Part shown: positions 8,912 through 17,725 of the stretch, piece by piece
How the letters are laid out: every line of letters begins with the position of its first letter
How positions within the stretch are numbered: the first letter of the stretch is position 1
NCBI GenBank assembly: GCA_900315455.1
Contig: OMZE01000003.1
Span: 62,001-126,000 of the forward strand
Direction of reading: 5' to 3'
DNA length: 64,000 nt
Origin: an uncultured Prevotellaceae bacterium
GTDB lineage: Bacteria > Bacteroidota > Bacteroidia > Bacteroidales > Bacteroidaceae
Position numbers and translations under genes: made by a program
Notes under the pieces: generated by a model
Seen by the model: the letters and a program-made list of their open reading frames with translations, nothing else
The model's database searches: none
What the model was told of the DNA's origin: nothing

Positions 8912-9256
8912 ATGCCAAGATCAGTAAACCACGTTGCTTCAAGAGCAAAGAGAAAGAGAATTCTTAAACTTACAAGGGGATACTTTGGTGCCCGTAAGAA
9001 TGTTTGGACCGTTGCAAAGAACACATGGGAGAAGGGTCTCACCTATGCCTATCGTGACCGTCGCAACAAGAAACGCACATTCCGCTCGCTGTGGATCCAG
9101 CGTATCAACGCTGCCGCTCGCCTCAATGGCATGAGTTATTCGCAGTTGATGGGTGCGCTCACTAAGGCTGGTATCGAGATCAACCGCAAGGTGCTCGCCG
9201 ACCTCGCCATCAACAACCCCGAGGCTTTCAAGGCCATCGTCGACAAAGTGAAGTAA
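8912..9256 (+). CDS. rplT: 50S ribosomal protein L20
   Basis: A 114-residue protein with the L20 N-terminal helix ([20 protein letters not shown]), the [15 protein letters not shown] segment and the [14 protein letters not shown] globular C-terminus. It is essential for early 50S assembly. It ends the translation operon and is followed within 25 bases by a strong terminator shared with the convergent tex gene. Confidence 0.97.
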   Translation: MPRSVNHVASRAKRKRILKLTRGYFGARKNVWTVAKNTWEKGLTYAYRDRRNKKRTFRSLWIQRINAAARLNGMSYSQLMGALTKAGIEINRKVLADLAINNPEAFKAIVDKVK

Positions 9257-9278
9257 AGCAGTATACTGCAAAAGAATA

Positions 9279-9313
9279 AGCCGCCAGGTTCCATGAATCT
9301 GGCGGCTTTTTTT
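9279..9313. terminator. Terminator after rplT
   Basis: AGCCGCCAG (9279-9287) pairs with CTGGCGGCT (9299-9307), followed by a run of seven T. It separates convergent rplT and tex; no T-run is seen on the tex side, so it mainly serves rplT. Confidence 0.85.
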
Positions 9314-9334
9314 ACGTCCAAGAGAATAGTCCTC

Positions 9335-11476
9335 TTAACTCCCCTTTTCTATACCTTTCATCGTCAGGGCGATGCGGTGGCGGCGATAGTCTATCTCCTT
9401 CACCTTCACCTTCACGTGCTGGTGCAGGTGCACCACTTCGTTGGGGTCTCTCACGTAGCGGTTGGCGAGTTGAGAGACATGCACCAACCCGTCTTGGTGT
9501 ACGCCGATGTCGACGAAGGCACCGAAGTTGGTGATGTTGGTCACTATACCGGGGAGCACCATGCCCTCCACCAGGTCGTCGATACTCGTCACGTTAGGGT
9601 CAAACTCAAACTCTTCTATCTGCTCACGAGGGTCACGGCCAGGCTTCTCCAACTCGTTCATGATGTCGGTGAGGGTGGGGATGCCCACGCTGTCGGTCAC
9701 ATAGTGACGGATGTCGATGGCCTGCCGCTTCTGCTTGTCGGCTATCAGTTCGTCTACAGTGCACTGGCTGTCTTTGGCCATTTGTGCTACAATGGCATAA
9801 CTCTCGGGATGCACGGCGCTGTTGTCGAGGGGGTTCTTCGCTCCGGGGATGCGAAGGAAACCGGCACATTGCTCGAAGGCGGAAGGTCCCAGGCGGGGCA
9901 CTTTCTTCAGTTGGGCACGGCTGGTGAAAGCGCCGTTCTCACGGCGGTATTCCACGATGTTCTTTGCCAGGGTCGGTCCCAGACCGCTCACATAGGTGAG
10001 CAGGTGCTGACTGGCGGTGTTCAGGTTCACACCCACGGAGTTGACGCAACTTTCTACGGTCTGGTCGAGGCTGTGTTTCAGTTTGGTTTGGTCCACGTCG
10101 TGTTGGTATTGTCCCACACCGATACTCTTCGGGTCTATCTTCACCAACTCGGCCAAGGGGTCCATCAGGCGCCGGCCGATGCTCACGGCGCCACGCACCG
10201 TCACGTCCTCGTCGGGGAACTCCTCGCGGGCGGTCTTTGAGGCAGAGTAGACCGAAGCACCGTCTTCGCTCACCACGAAGGTTTGCACCTTGTGGTCGAA
10301 GTGAAGACCTTTCACAAAGTCACTGGTCTCACGACTGGCAGTGCCGTTGCCGATGGCAATGGCCTCGATGGCGTAGTCCTTCACCATCTGTTCCACATGC
10401 ACCGATGCTTGCATGAGGTGGTTCACGGGAGGGTGGGGGAAGATGGCTTCGTGATGGAGCAGGTTGCCTTGGGCATCAAGGCACACCACCTTGCAGCCGG
10501 TGCGGAAACCAGGGTCGATGCCCATCACGCGTTTCTGTCCGAGTGGGGCGGCGAGCAGCAACTGACGAAGGTTCTCGGTAAACACCAAGATGGCGTCGTC
10601 GTCGGCTTTCTCTTTGCTGAGTGCGGCAAACTCTGTTTCTATCGAGGGGCGCAGCAGGCGCTTGTAGGCATCCTCCACGGCTTCTTCTACCAAGCGGCTG
10701 CATGGCCCGTGTCCTCTTACATGCTGGCGTTTCAGCCGTGCCACACAGTCGTCGTCATCGGCACCGATGCTCACGCGCAGGATGCCCTCGCTCTCTCCGC
10801 GGCGCATGGCCAACAGACGGTGTGACGAACAGCGGCGCAGGGGCTCGGAGAAGTCGAAGTAGTCGGAGTATTTCGCTGCCTCGTCGCTCTCGGCCTTGGC
10901 TTTCACCACCTTCGATGTGATGATGGCCTCGCGGCGGAACGACTGGCGTAACTGGTTGCGAGAGCGCTCGTCTTCGTTCACCATCTCGGCTATGATGTCC
11001 TGGGCGCCTTTCAATGCGGTGGCCACGTCGGCTACATCGCCTTTCACATACCTGCGGGCAGCGGCCTCGGGCTGTGGCTCACGCTGAAGGAGCAGGAGGG
11101 TGGCAAGGGGCTCGAGACCTTGCTCACGGGCCACTTGTGCACGGGTGCGACGCTTGGGCTTGTAGGGCAGGTAAAGGTCTTCGAGCACGGTGGCCTCCCA
11201 GCAATCCTTGATGCGCTTTTCCAGTTCGTCGGTCAACTTGCCTTGCTCGCCGATGGTCTTCAGGATGGTCTCTTTGCGTTTCTCCAGTTCCTTCAACTTG
11301 TCGTAGGCATCGGCTATCTGGCCGATTTGCACTTCGTTCAGGTTGCCGGTGCGCTCTTTGCGGTAACGGGCAATGAAGGGGATGGTGCAGCCGAGGTCGA
11401 GCAGGGCAATGGTATTATCCACGCCTGTCTCGGGCAGATGCAACTGCTGGGCGATTATTTTGGTGATGGCATTCAT
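9335..11476 (-). CDS. tex: Tex-family RNA-binding transcription accessory protein
   Basis: A 713-residue Tex/Spt6-like protein. The N-terminal helical Tex domain has the PFIARYRKERTGNL motif and LEDLYLPYKPKRRTRA; a YqgF-like RNase H fold begins at about 320 (RVMGIDPGFRTGCKVVCLD); helix-hairpin-helix repeats lie at about 490-555 (LNTASQHLLTYVSGLGPTLA); a C-terminal S1 domain lies at about 640-708 (VTNITNFGAFVDIGVHQDG). Tex proteins bind nucleic acid and affect transcription and expression of envelope or toxin genes in several bacteria. Length is slightly below the 730-780 usual because the linker regions are short. It has its own promoter. Confidence 0.93.
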   Translation of the reverse strand: MNAITKIIAQQLHLPETGVDNTIALLDLGCTIPFIARYRKERTGNLNEVQIGQIADAYDKLKELEKRKETILKTIGEQGKLTDELEKRIKDCWEATVLEDLYLPYKPKRRTRAQVAREQGLEPLATLLLLQREPQPEAAARRYVKGDVADVATALKGAQDIIAEMVNEDERSRNQLRQSFRREAIITSKVVKAKAESDEAAKYSDYFDFSEPLRRCSSHRLLAMRRGESEGILRVSIGADDDDCVARLKRQHVRGHGPCSRLVEEAVEDAYKRLLRPSIETEFAALSKEKADDDAILVFTENLRQLLLAAPLGQKRVMGIDPGFRTGCKVVCLDAQGNLLHHEAIFPHPPVNHLMQASVHVEQMVKDYAIEAIAIGNGTASRETSDFVKGLHFDHKVQTFVVSEDGASVYSASKTAREEFPDEDVTVRGAVSIGRRLMDPLAELVKIDPKSIGVGQYQHDVDQTKLKHSLDQTVESCVNSVGVNLNTASQHLLTYVSGLGPTLAKNIVEYRRENGAFTSRAQLKKVPRLGPSAFEQCAGFLRIPGAKNPLDNSAVHPESYAIVAQMAKDSQCTVDELIADKQKRQAIDIRHYVTDSVGIPTLTDIMNELEKPGRDPREQIEEFEFDPNVTSIDDLVEGMVLPGIVTNITNFGAFVDIGVHQDGLVHVSQLANRYVRDPNEVVHLHQHVKVKVKEIDYRRHRIALTMKGIEKGS

Positions 11477-11505
11477 TGTCTTGGTTTGGATTGGTTTTGT
11501 TGATG

Positions 11506-11537
11506 CGAAGATAGCGATTTCCCGTCAAACGGCCAAA
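11506..11537 (-). promoter_or_regulatory. Promoter of tex
   Basis: On the minus strand TTTG (complement of 11534-11537), 20 nt, then TATCTTCG (complement of 11506-11513), 30 bases before the tex ATG. Confidence 0.6.
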
Positions 11538-11554
11538 TATAGGCCACATGAAAA

Positions 11555-12361
11555 TCATCCTTGGCGGTCGCGGAGTTCCCAGAAAGCTACGGCTGCCGCT
11601 GCCGCCACGTTGAGTGAGTCGACGCCATGCTGCATCGGGATACGCACCACATGGTCGGCCTCGGCGATGGTCTGCTGTGGCAGTCCGTCGCCTTCTGTAC
11701 CCATGATGATGGCCAGTCGGGGTATCTTGGCAAGGAGGGGATGGTCGATGGGGATGGAGTCGTCGGTGAGTGCCATCGCCGCGGTTTGGAATCCCATATC
11801 GTGCAGTTCGCCAGGGAGTTGAGTTATCCATGTCCAGGGCACGAGGAACACCGACCCCATCGACACTCTTACGGCCCGCCGGTTGAGTGGGTCGCACGAG
11901 TTGGGGGTGAGCAGCACGGCGTCAATGCCCAATGCCGCGGCCGACCGGAAGATGGCTCCGATGTTGGTGGTGTCTACTACTCCGTCTATTACCACCACTC
12001 TTCTGGCATCACGGCACACTTCCTCCACGGTGGGGGCCATGGGGCGCCGCATGGCGCAGAGCACGCCTCGTGTCAGGGTGTATCCCGTGAGGGTGGCGAG
12101 CAGTTCCCTACTGCCCGTGTAGACGGGCATGTCGGGGTGAGCATCGATGATGCTGGCGGCATCGCCTTCGATATGTTTCTGTTCGCACAGCAGGGCCACG
12201 GGCTCATAACCGGCTCCCAGGGCCACATTGATCACTTTGGGACTTTCGGCGATGAAAATGCCTTTTGTGGGTTCGATGCGGTTGCGCAGTTGTGCTTCGG
12301 TCAGCGTACTGAAAATCTCCACCCCGGGATGTTGGAGAGATGTGATAGGGATAATGGCCAT
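11555..12361 (-). CDS. SpoU-family RNA 2'-O-ribose methyltransferase
   Basis: A 268-residue protein starting MAIIPITSLQHPGVEIF. The substrate-binding N-terminal part includes GIFIAESPKVI; the SPOUT knot includes motif 1 (VVDTTNIGAIFRSAAALG), motif 2 (IIMGTEGDGLP) and motif 3 (IPMQHGVDSLNVAAAAAVAFW). These are the trmH/rlmB-type motifs for SAM-dependent ribose methylation of rRNA or tRNA; which RNA cannot be told. The frame continues upstream to 12436 but that part is translated repeat and promoter DNA, so the ATG at 12361 is the better start. Confidence 0.88.
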   Translation of the reverse strand: MAIIPITSLQHPGVEIFSTLTEAQLRNRIEPTKGIFIAESPKVINVALGAGYEPVALLCEQKHIEGDAASIIDAHPDMPVYTGSRELLATLTGYTLTRGVLCAMRRPMAPTVEEVCRDARRVVVIDGVVDTTNIGAIFRSAAALGIDAVLLTPNSCDPLNRRAVRVSMGSVFLVPWTWITQLPGELHDMGFQTAAMALTDDSIPIDHPLLAKIPRLAIIMGTEGDGLPQQTIAEADHVVRIPMQHGVDSLNVAAAAAVAFWELRDRQG

Positions 12362-12378
12362 CTTTTTCTTTTTGGGAA

Positions 12379-12409
12379 CAAAGATAGTGCAAGGCGAGCG
12401 GAATGCGAA
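12379..12409 (-). promoter_or_regulatory. Promoter of the SpoU methylase gene, overlapping repeat
   Basis: On the minus strand TTCG (complement of 12406-12409), 19 nt, then TATCTTTG (complement of 12379-12386), 18 bases before the ATG. The -33 half lies inside the first 91-bp repeat copy; the second copy has TACACTGC where the -7 box would be. Confidence 0.5.
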
Positions 12410-12618
12410 ACAAAACACGAAGTTTTTTGTTTCCATTCCCGAGCCGCCGCCTATCTTGGCTGCGGAGCGGCAGTGTAGTGCAAGGCGAGCGGAATGCGAA
12501 ATAAAACACGAATTTTTTTGTTTCCATTCCCGAGCCGCCGCCTATCTTGGCCGCAAAGCGGCAGTGTAGTTTCTTTTTCCGCAGCCAAGTTTGGCTGCGG
12601 AGCGACAGTGCACGGCTG
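12387..12618. repeat. 91-bp tandem repeat plus a palindromic partial third copy
   Basis: Two near-identical 91-base units run 12387-12477 and 12478-12568; they differ at only a few bases. A partial third copy of the distal part (TTGGCTGCGGAGCGACAGTG) follows, preceded by its own inverse, giving a perfect 22-base palindrome with arms CCGCAGCCAA (12579-12588) and TTGGCTGCGG (12591-12600). The array fills most of the 400 bases between the divergent SpoU and ABC-F genes. Each unit contains a form of the dispersed motif GCGAGCGGAATGCGAAAC. Confidence 0.85.
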
Positions 12619-12682
12619 CTTTCCTTATATGAATTGTCATATCAGGTTTTTCCCGCCTTTCCGTTAATAAATCCGAAAAGAT

Positions 12683-12713
12683 TTTGCCATGTTGCCGTTT
12701 TGCAGTATTTTTG
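12683..12713 (+). promoter_or_regulatory. Promoter of the ABC-F gene
   Basis: TTTG at 12683-12686, exactly 19 nt, TATTTTTG at 12706-12713; ATG at 12762. Confidence 0.85.
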
Positions 12714-12761
12714 CATCTTAAACATTCAAAACGACAGTCCCTTTGGGGATACGCAACATAT

Positions 12762-14699
12762 ATGATTTCCGTAGAAGCACTCAAGGTAGAATTCGGGGTG
12801 AAGCCCCTCTTCCATGACGCCAGTTTTGTCATCAACGACCGCGACCGCATTGCCCTCGTGGGAAAGAACGGCGCAGGGAAGTCGACGCTACTCAAAATCC
12901 TGTGCGGACAACAGAAGCCCACGGCAGGTACGGTGGCCATCCCTTCCGACACCACCATCGGCTATCTGCCACAGGTGATGGTGCTGCAAGACAACACCAC
13001 TGTGCGCGAGGAAGCACGCAAGGCGTTTGCCGGCAACTTACGGTTGAAAGAGCGTCTTGATGCCATGGAGCGTGAACTGGCAGAGCGCACCGACTATGAG
13101 AGCGAGGCTTACAACGCTCTTGTGGCACGTTTCACACAGGAGCACGACCGCTACATGATGATGGGTGGAGGCAACTACGAGGCCGAGTTGGAGCGCACGC
13201 TCACCGGTCTGGGCTTCGTCCGCGACGACCTGGAGCGGCCCACCTCAGAGTTCAGCGGAGGGTGGCGCATGCGCATCGAGTTGGCGAAAATCCTCTTGCA
13301 ACGCCCCGACGTGTTGTTGCTCGACGAGCCTACCAACCATCTCGACATCGAAAGTATACAGTGGCTGGAACAGTTCCTCGCCACCTCTTCGAGTGCCGTG
13401 GTGCTGGTGAGCCACGACCGGGCATTCATCAACAACGTCACCAACCGCACGATAGAGATTACCTGCGGACAGATTGTCGACTATAAGGTGAAATACGACC
13501 AGTATGTGGTGCTGCGCCAGGAACGGCGCGAGCAGCAACTGCGTGCCTATGAGAACCAGCAGAAGGAGATAGCCGACATCAAGGACTTCATCGAGCGGTT
13601 CCGCTACAAACCCACTAAGGCGGTGCAGGTGCAGAGCCGCATCAAGCAACTGGCTAAAATCGTGCCCATAGAAATCGACGAGGTTGACCGCTCGGCCATG
13701 CACCTGAAGTTCCCTCCCTGCCTGCGCAGTGGCGACTTCCCCGTCATCTGCGATGAGGTGCGCAAGGACTATGGCAGCCACACCGTGTTCGAGGGTGTGA
13801 CATTCACCATCCGCCGCGGCGAAAAGGTGGCTTTCGTGGGCAAGAACGGCGAAGGGAAATCGACGCTCGTGAAATGTATCATGGGCGAGATACCTTTCGA
13901 TGGGCATCTCAAGATAGGGCACAACGTGCAGATTGGCTACTTCGCGCAGAACCAGGCGCAACTGCTCGACGAGAGCAAGACCGTCTACGACACCATCGAC
14001 TATGTGGCGAAGGGGGATGTGCGCCCGCGCATCAATGATATCCTTGGCGCCTTCATGTTCGGCGGCGAGGAGTCGGAGAAGAAGGTCAAGGTGCTCAGCG
14101 GAGGGGAGCGAAGCCGACTCGCAATGATACGGCTGCTGCTCGAACCTGTCAACCTCCTCATCCTCGATGAGCCTACCAACCACCTCGACATGCCGTCGAA
14201 AGATGTGCTCAAAGAGGCCATCAAGGCGTTCGACGGCACCGCCATTATCGTCTCGCACGACCGCGAGTTCCTCGACGGACTGGTGAGCAAGGTCTATGAG
14301 TTTGGGGGCGGACACGTGCGCGAACACCTCGGTGGCATCTACGACTTCCTCCGGGGGCGCAACATCGACTCGCTCAACCAATTGGGCACCTCGTCGCCTG
14401 TGCAGCCCAAACAGGTGGAGGAACAACCGGTTTCCGAAAACAAACAGAACTATGCCGAGCGGCGTGAACAACAGAAACGCGTGCGCAAACTCGAAAAAGA
14501 GGTAAAGGCATCGGAGAGCAAGATAGAACAGATGGAGCAACGGCTCAAACAACTCGACGAGACGCTCTGCACACCTGAGGGGGCTTCTGATATGCAACTC
14601 GTCACCGAATATACGTCCACCAAACGTGCCCTCGATGACGAGGTGGCACGCTGGGAACAACTATCTGAACTCCTGGAGGAGATGCAACAGCAATCATAA
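12762..14699 (+). CDS. ABC-F family ATPase
   Basis: A 645-residue soluble protein with two ABC domains and no membrane segment. Domain 1: Walker A GKNGAGKST (about 34-42), signature FSGGWRMRIELAKILL and Walker B VLLLDEPTNHLD. A linker helix pair containing FIERFRYKPTKAVQVQSR is the ABC-F P-site tRNA-interaction region. Domain 2: Walker A GKNGEGKST, LSGGERSRLAMIRLLL, LLILDEPTNHLD. A C-terminal coiled coil (about 565-645, KRVRKLEKEVKASESKIEQM) resembles the Uup/YdiF branch. ABC-F proteins act on the ribosome, relieving stalls or protecting against antibiotics. The start at 12762 is downstream of a consensus promoter; the longer frame includes promoter DNA. Confidence 0.93.
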   Translation: MISVEALKVEFGVKPLFHDASFVINDRDRIALVGKNGAGKSTLLKILCGQQKPTAGTVAIPSDTTIGYLPQVMVLQDNTTVREEARKAFAGNLRLKERLDAMERELAERTDYESEAYNALVARFTQEHDRYMMMGGGNYEAELERTLTGLGFVRDDLERPTSEFSGGWRMRIELAKILLQRPDVLLLDEPTNHLDIESIQWLEQFLATSSSAVVLVSHDRAFINNVTNRTIEITCGQIVDYKVKYDQYVVLRQERREQQLRAYENQQKEIADIKDFIERFRYKPTKAVQVQSRIKQLAKIVPIEIDEVDRSAMHLKFPPCLRSGDFPVICDEVRKDYGSHTVFEGVTFTIRRGEKVAFVGKNGEGKSTLVKCIMGEIPFDGHLKIGHNVQIGYFAQNQAQLLDESKTVYDTIDYVAKGDVRPRINDILGAFMFGGEESEKKVKVLSGGERSRLAMIRLLLEPVNLLILDEPTNHLDMPSKDVLKEAIKAFDGTAIIVSHDREFLDGLVSKVYEFGGGHVREHLGGIYDFLRGRNIDSLNQLGTSSPVQPKQVEEQPVSENKQNYAERREQQKRVRKLEKEVKASESKIEQMEQRLKQLDETLCTPEGASDMQLVTEYTSTKRALDDEVARWEQLSELLEEMQQQS

Positions 14700-14716
14700 C
14701 CAAAACCTGACATATA

Positions 14717-16753
14717 ATGAAAATCAAGACCATCTTAACAGTCATGGCTATTACTACCGCCACCATGCCCGCCTTCGGACAGGCTCTGAAATCGGGCATA
14801 CCCCTCGATAACCTCGACCGCAGCGTGAGTCCCGGAGAAGACTTCTATCAGTTTGCGTGTGGGGGGTGGGTGAAAAACAATCCTCTGCCTGCTGCCTACT
14901 CAAGGTTCGGCAGTTTCGACCGCTTGCAGCAAGACAACAACGAGCGCATCAACGGCATACTCAAAGACCTTATCGCAAAAACTCATGCCAAGGGAACTGT
15001 TGAACAGAAACTCAGCGATTTCTACAAACTGGCTATGGACTCCACACGGAGAAACCGTGAGGGCGTGAAACCTATCATGCCTCTCATCAAGGAGGTGGAG
15101 AAGGCAAAGACAAAATATGCCTTGCAGCAGTTGCAGAAGAAATATGTGGCATTCGGCTTCGGCCTCACCTACGGCAGTTATTTCGGCGCCGATGAGAAGA
15201 ATGCCAAGATGAACATCCTCAATATCAGCCAGGCCGGCCTTACCCTCGGACAGAAGGAGTACTACCTCGACAACGACGCGGCTACCCAGAACATCCGCGA
15301 GGAATACAAGAAACATATTGTGAAGATGTTCGAACTCTTCGGCTTCAGCCACAAGGCGGCTCTGCTCAAGATGAACGACGTTCTCTCCATAGAGACACGA
15401 CTGGCCAAGGTGTCGAAGTCACGTACCGAACTGCGTGATGTGGAGGCCAACTACAACAAGATGTCGATCGACGAGTTCGAAAGCCGGTACCCGCAACTGC
15501 GCCTCTCCGAACTGATGACTGCTGAGGGCGTTGATCCGCAGCATATCCAGGAAATCGTGGTGGGACAGCCCGACTTCCTCGCTGGAGCCAATACCGTGGT
15601 GGGCGAACTCACACCCGGACAACTGAAGTCGTATTTGGAATGGGACATCATCAACTCATGCTCAGGCTATCTCAGCGATGCTGTGGAGGAAGAGCACTTC
15701 AACTTCTTCGGAAAGGTGATGTCGGGACGAAAGGAGAACCACCCACGATGGAAACGTGCCACCACTCAGGTGCAGAACATGATGGGTGAGGCGCTCGGAA
15801 AACTCTATGTCGAGAAATTCTTCCCCGCTGCTGCCAAGGAGCGTATGGAAAAACTGGTGGCCAACTTGCAGGTAGCGCTGGCTGAGCGCATCGAGGCTCA
15901 AGACTGGATGGATTCCATCACCAAGCGCAACGCACTCGATAAACTCAGCACATTCTACGTGAAGGTGGGATACCCCGACAAGTGGAAAGATATCAGTGGA
16001 ATGGAAATCGACCCCTCGAAGTCGTTCTGCGAAAATGTGCTCAACTGCCGTAAGTTCTGGGATAAGTTCACCATCGACTACAAGGCAGGAAAACCAGTCG
16101 ACCGCGACGAGTGGCACATGACTCCCCAGACCGTCAACGCCTACTATAACCCTACCACCAACGAGATTTGCTTCCCGGCAGGTATACTCCAGGTGCCTTT
16201 CTTCGACATGACAGCCGACGACGCGTTCAACTATGGGGCCATCGGAGTGGTCATCGGTCATGAGATGACTCACGGTTTCGACGACCAGGGACGCCACTAT
16301 GATAAGGACGGCAACATGACCGACTGGTGGACGGAGGCCGACGGCAAGAACTTCGCCGCAAGGGCAGAGAAGTATGCCGACTTCTTCTCGGCCATCAAGG
16401 TGCTTCCCGACCTCAATGCCAACGGTAACCTCACACTCGGTGAGAACCTCGCCGACCATGGCGGACTGCAGGTGGCATTCTACGCACTGAAGAATGCCAT
16501 GCGCAACAATCCTCTTGGCACCATCGATGGGTTCACACCCGAACAGCGCTTCTTCCTGGCTTATGCAGGAGTGTGGGCAAACAACATCACCGAGGCAGAG
16601 ATTCGTGTACGCACAAAGAGCGACCCCCACTCGCTGGGAAAATACCGTGTCAATGGTGCTCTCGCTCATATCGATATGTGGTACGAAGCATTCGGCATAC
16701 AGCCCACCGACAAGATGTTCGTACCCAAGAGCGACCGCCTCAGCCTTTGGTAA
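14717..16753 (+). CDS. M13 family zinc endopeptidase (PepO/neprilysin-like)
   Basis: A 678-residue protein with a signal peptide (MKIKTILTVMAITTATMPAFGQ), so periplasmic or surface-exposed. The M13 motifs are intact: NAYYNPTTNEICFPAGILQ, HEMTH zinc motif at 515-519 (VIGHEMTHGFDDQG), and the third ligand in GENLADHGG, with the conserved C-terminal ending SDRLSLW. These metallopeptidases cleave short peptides. Start follows the ABC-F stop by 17 bases, so the two are probably co-transcribed. Length fits the family (650-690). Confidence 0.95.
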   Translation: MKIKTILTVMAITTATMPAFGQALKSGIPLDNLDRSVSPGEDFYQFACGGWVKNNPLPAAYSRFGSFDRLQQDNNERINGILKDLIAKTHAKGTVEQKLSDFYKLAMDSTRRNREGVKPIMPLIKEVEKAKTKYALQQLQKKYVAFGFGLTYGSYFGADEKNAKMNILNISQAGLTLGQKEYYLDNDAATQNIREEYKKHIVKMFELFGFSHKAALLKMNDVLSIETRLAKVSKSRTELRDVEANYNKMSIDEFESRYPQLRLSELMTAEGVDPQHIQEIVVGQPDFLAGANTVVGELTPGQLKSYLEWDIINSCSGYLSDAVEEEHFNFFGKVMSGRKENHPRWKRATTQVQNMMGEALGKLYVEKFFPAAAKERMEKLVANLQVALAERIEAQDWMDSITKRNALDKLSTFYVKVGYPDKWKDISGMEIDPSKSFCENVLNCRKFWDKFTIDYKAGKPVDRDEWHMTPQTVNAYYNPTTNEICFPAGILQVPFFDMTADDAFNYGAIGVVIGHEMTHGFDDQGRHYDKDGNMTDWWTEADGKNFAARAEKYADFFSAIKVLPDLNANGNLTLGENLADHGGLQVAFYALKNAMRNNPLGTIDGFTPEQRFFLAYAGVWANNITEAEIRVRTKSDPHSLGKYRVNGALAHIDMWYEAFGIQPTDKMFVPKSDRLSLW

Positions 16754-16807
16754 TAAGATAATAATAACCATTAACGGGGTTTCTACCCTTTAACTCTCCT
16801 TCAATAA

Positions 16808-17725
16808 ATGCCATTAAGAATTCCCGATCGGCTTCCCGCCATCGACCTGCTCAAAGAGGAGAATATCTTCGTGATGGACCACTCGCGGGCCACCACACAG
16901 GATATTCGTCCGCTGCGCATCGTCATCCTCAACCTCATGCCGTTGAAGATTACCACAGAGACCGACTTGCTGCGACTGCTCTCCAATACTCCGCTGCAAC
17001 TCGAAATCATGTTCATGCGCCTTAAAAGCCACACACCGAAGAACACGCCCATCGAACACATGATGTTGTTCTACAAGGATTTCGAAATCCTCAAGACACA
17101 GAAGTTCGACGGCATGATCGTCACAGGGGCTCCTATCGAACAACTTGATTACGAGGAGGTGAGTTACTGGGACGAAATCACGGAAATCTTCGAATGGGCA
17201 AAGACCAACGTCACCAGTACGCTCTTCATCTGCTGGGCGGCACAGGCCGGACTGTATTACCATTACGGCATACCGAAGTACCCGCTGCCGAAGAAGATGT
17301 TCGGCATCTTCCGGCATTTCCCGCAGAGCACACGGCTGCCCATCTTCCGGGGATTCGACGATGTGTTCTTCATGCCTCATAGCCGACATACGGAAATCAG
17401 GCGCGACGACATCCTACGCGACGACCGGCTGCAGATTATCGCAGAGTCGCCGGAGAGTGGCGTGGGCATCGTCATGGCTCGTGGCGGACGAGAAATCTTC
17501 GTCACCGGGCACCTGGAGTATGCGCCCAATACACTCGACAACGAGTATCGGCGCGACCGTGGCATACGCGATGATGTAGACCTGCCCGTCAACTATTACC
17601 TCGACAACGATCCCGACAAGCAACCTCTGGTGACGTGGAGGGCGCATGCCAACTTGCTTTACAACAACTGGGTCAACTACTACGTCTACCAGGCTACGCC
17701 TTATAACATCAACGACATCCGATGA
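16808..17725 (+). CDS. metA: Homoserine O-acetyltransferase (MetA family)
   Basis: A 305-residue MetA-family acyltransferase, cytosolic, first committed step of methionine synthesis. The catalytic triad residues are visible: Cys142 (FICWAAQAG), His235 and Glu237 (VTGHLEYAP). Residue 111 is Glu (IVTGAPIEQLDYEEV). In this family Glu at 111 has been tied to acetyl-CoA use and Gly to succinyl-CoA use, so I predict an acetyltransferase despite the common name homoserine succinyltransferase. Its stop overlaps the start of the U32 gene by four bases (ATGA), indicating translational coupling. Confidence 0.93.
   Translation: MPLRIPDRLPAIDLLKEENIFVMDHSRATTQDIRPLRIVILNLMPLKITTETDLLRLLSNTPLQLEIMFMRLKSHTPKNTPIEHMMLFYKDFEILKTQKFDGMIVTGAPIEQLDYEEVSYWDEITEIFEWAKTNVTSTLFICWAAQAGLYYHYGIPKYPLPKKMFGIFRHFPQSTRLPIFRGFDDVFFMPHSRHTEIRRDDILRDDRLQIIAESPESGVGIVMARGGREIFVTGHLEYAPNTLDNEYRRDRGIRDDVDLPVNYYLDNDPDKQPLVTWRAHANLLYNNWVNYYVYQATPYNINDIR

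Noticed and set aside
9293-10240. A 315-codon + strand open frame
   Set aside because: Antisense to tex and starts inside the rplT terminator.
12579-12600. Intrinsic terminator from the 22-base palindrome
   Set aside because: No T-run follows on either strand, and it lies upstream of both divergent genes.
12387-12618. CRISPR-like array
   Set aside because: Units are 91 bases long, directly adjacent, and there are no spacers between them; no cas genes are present.
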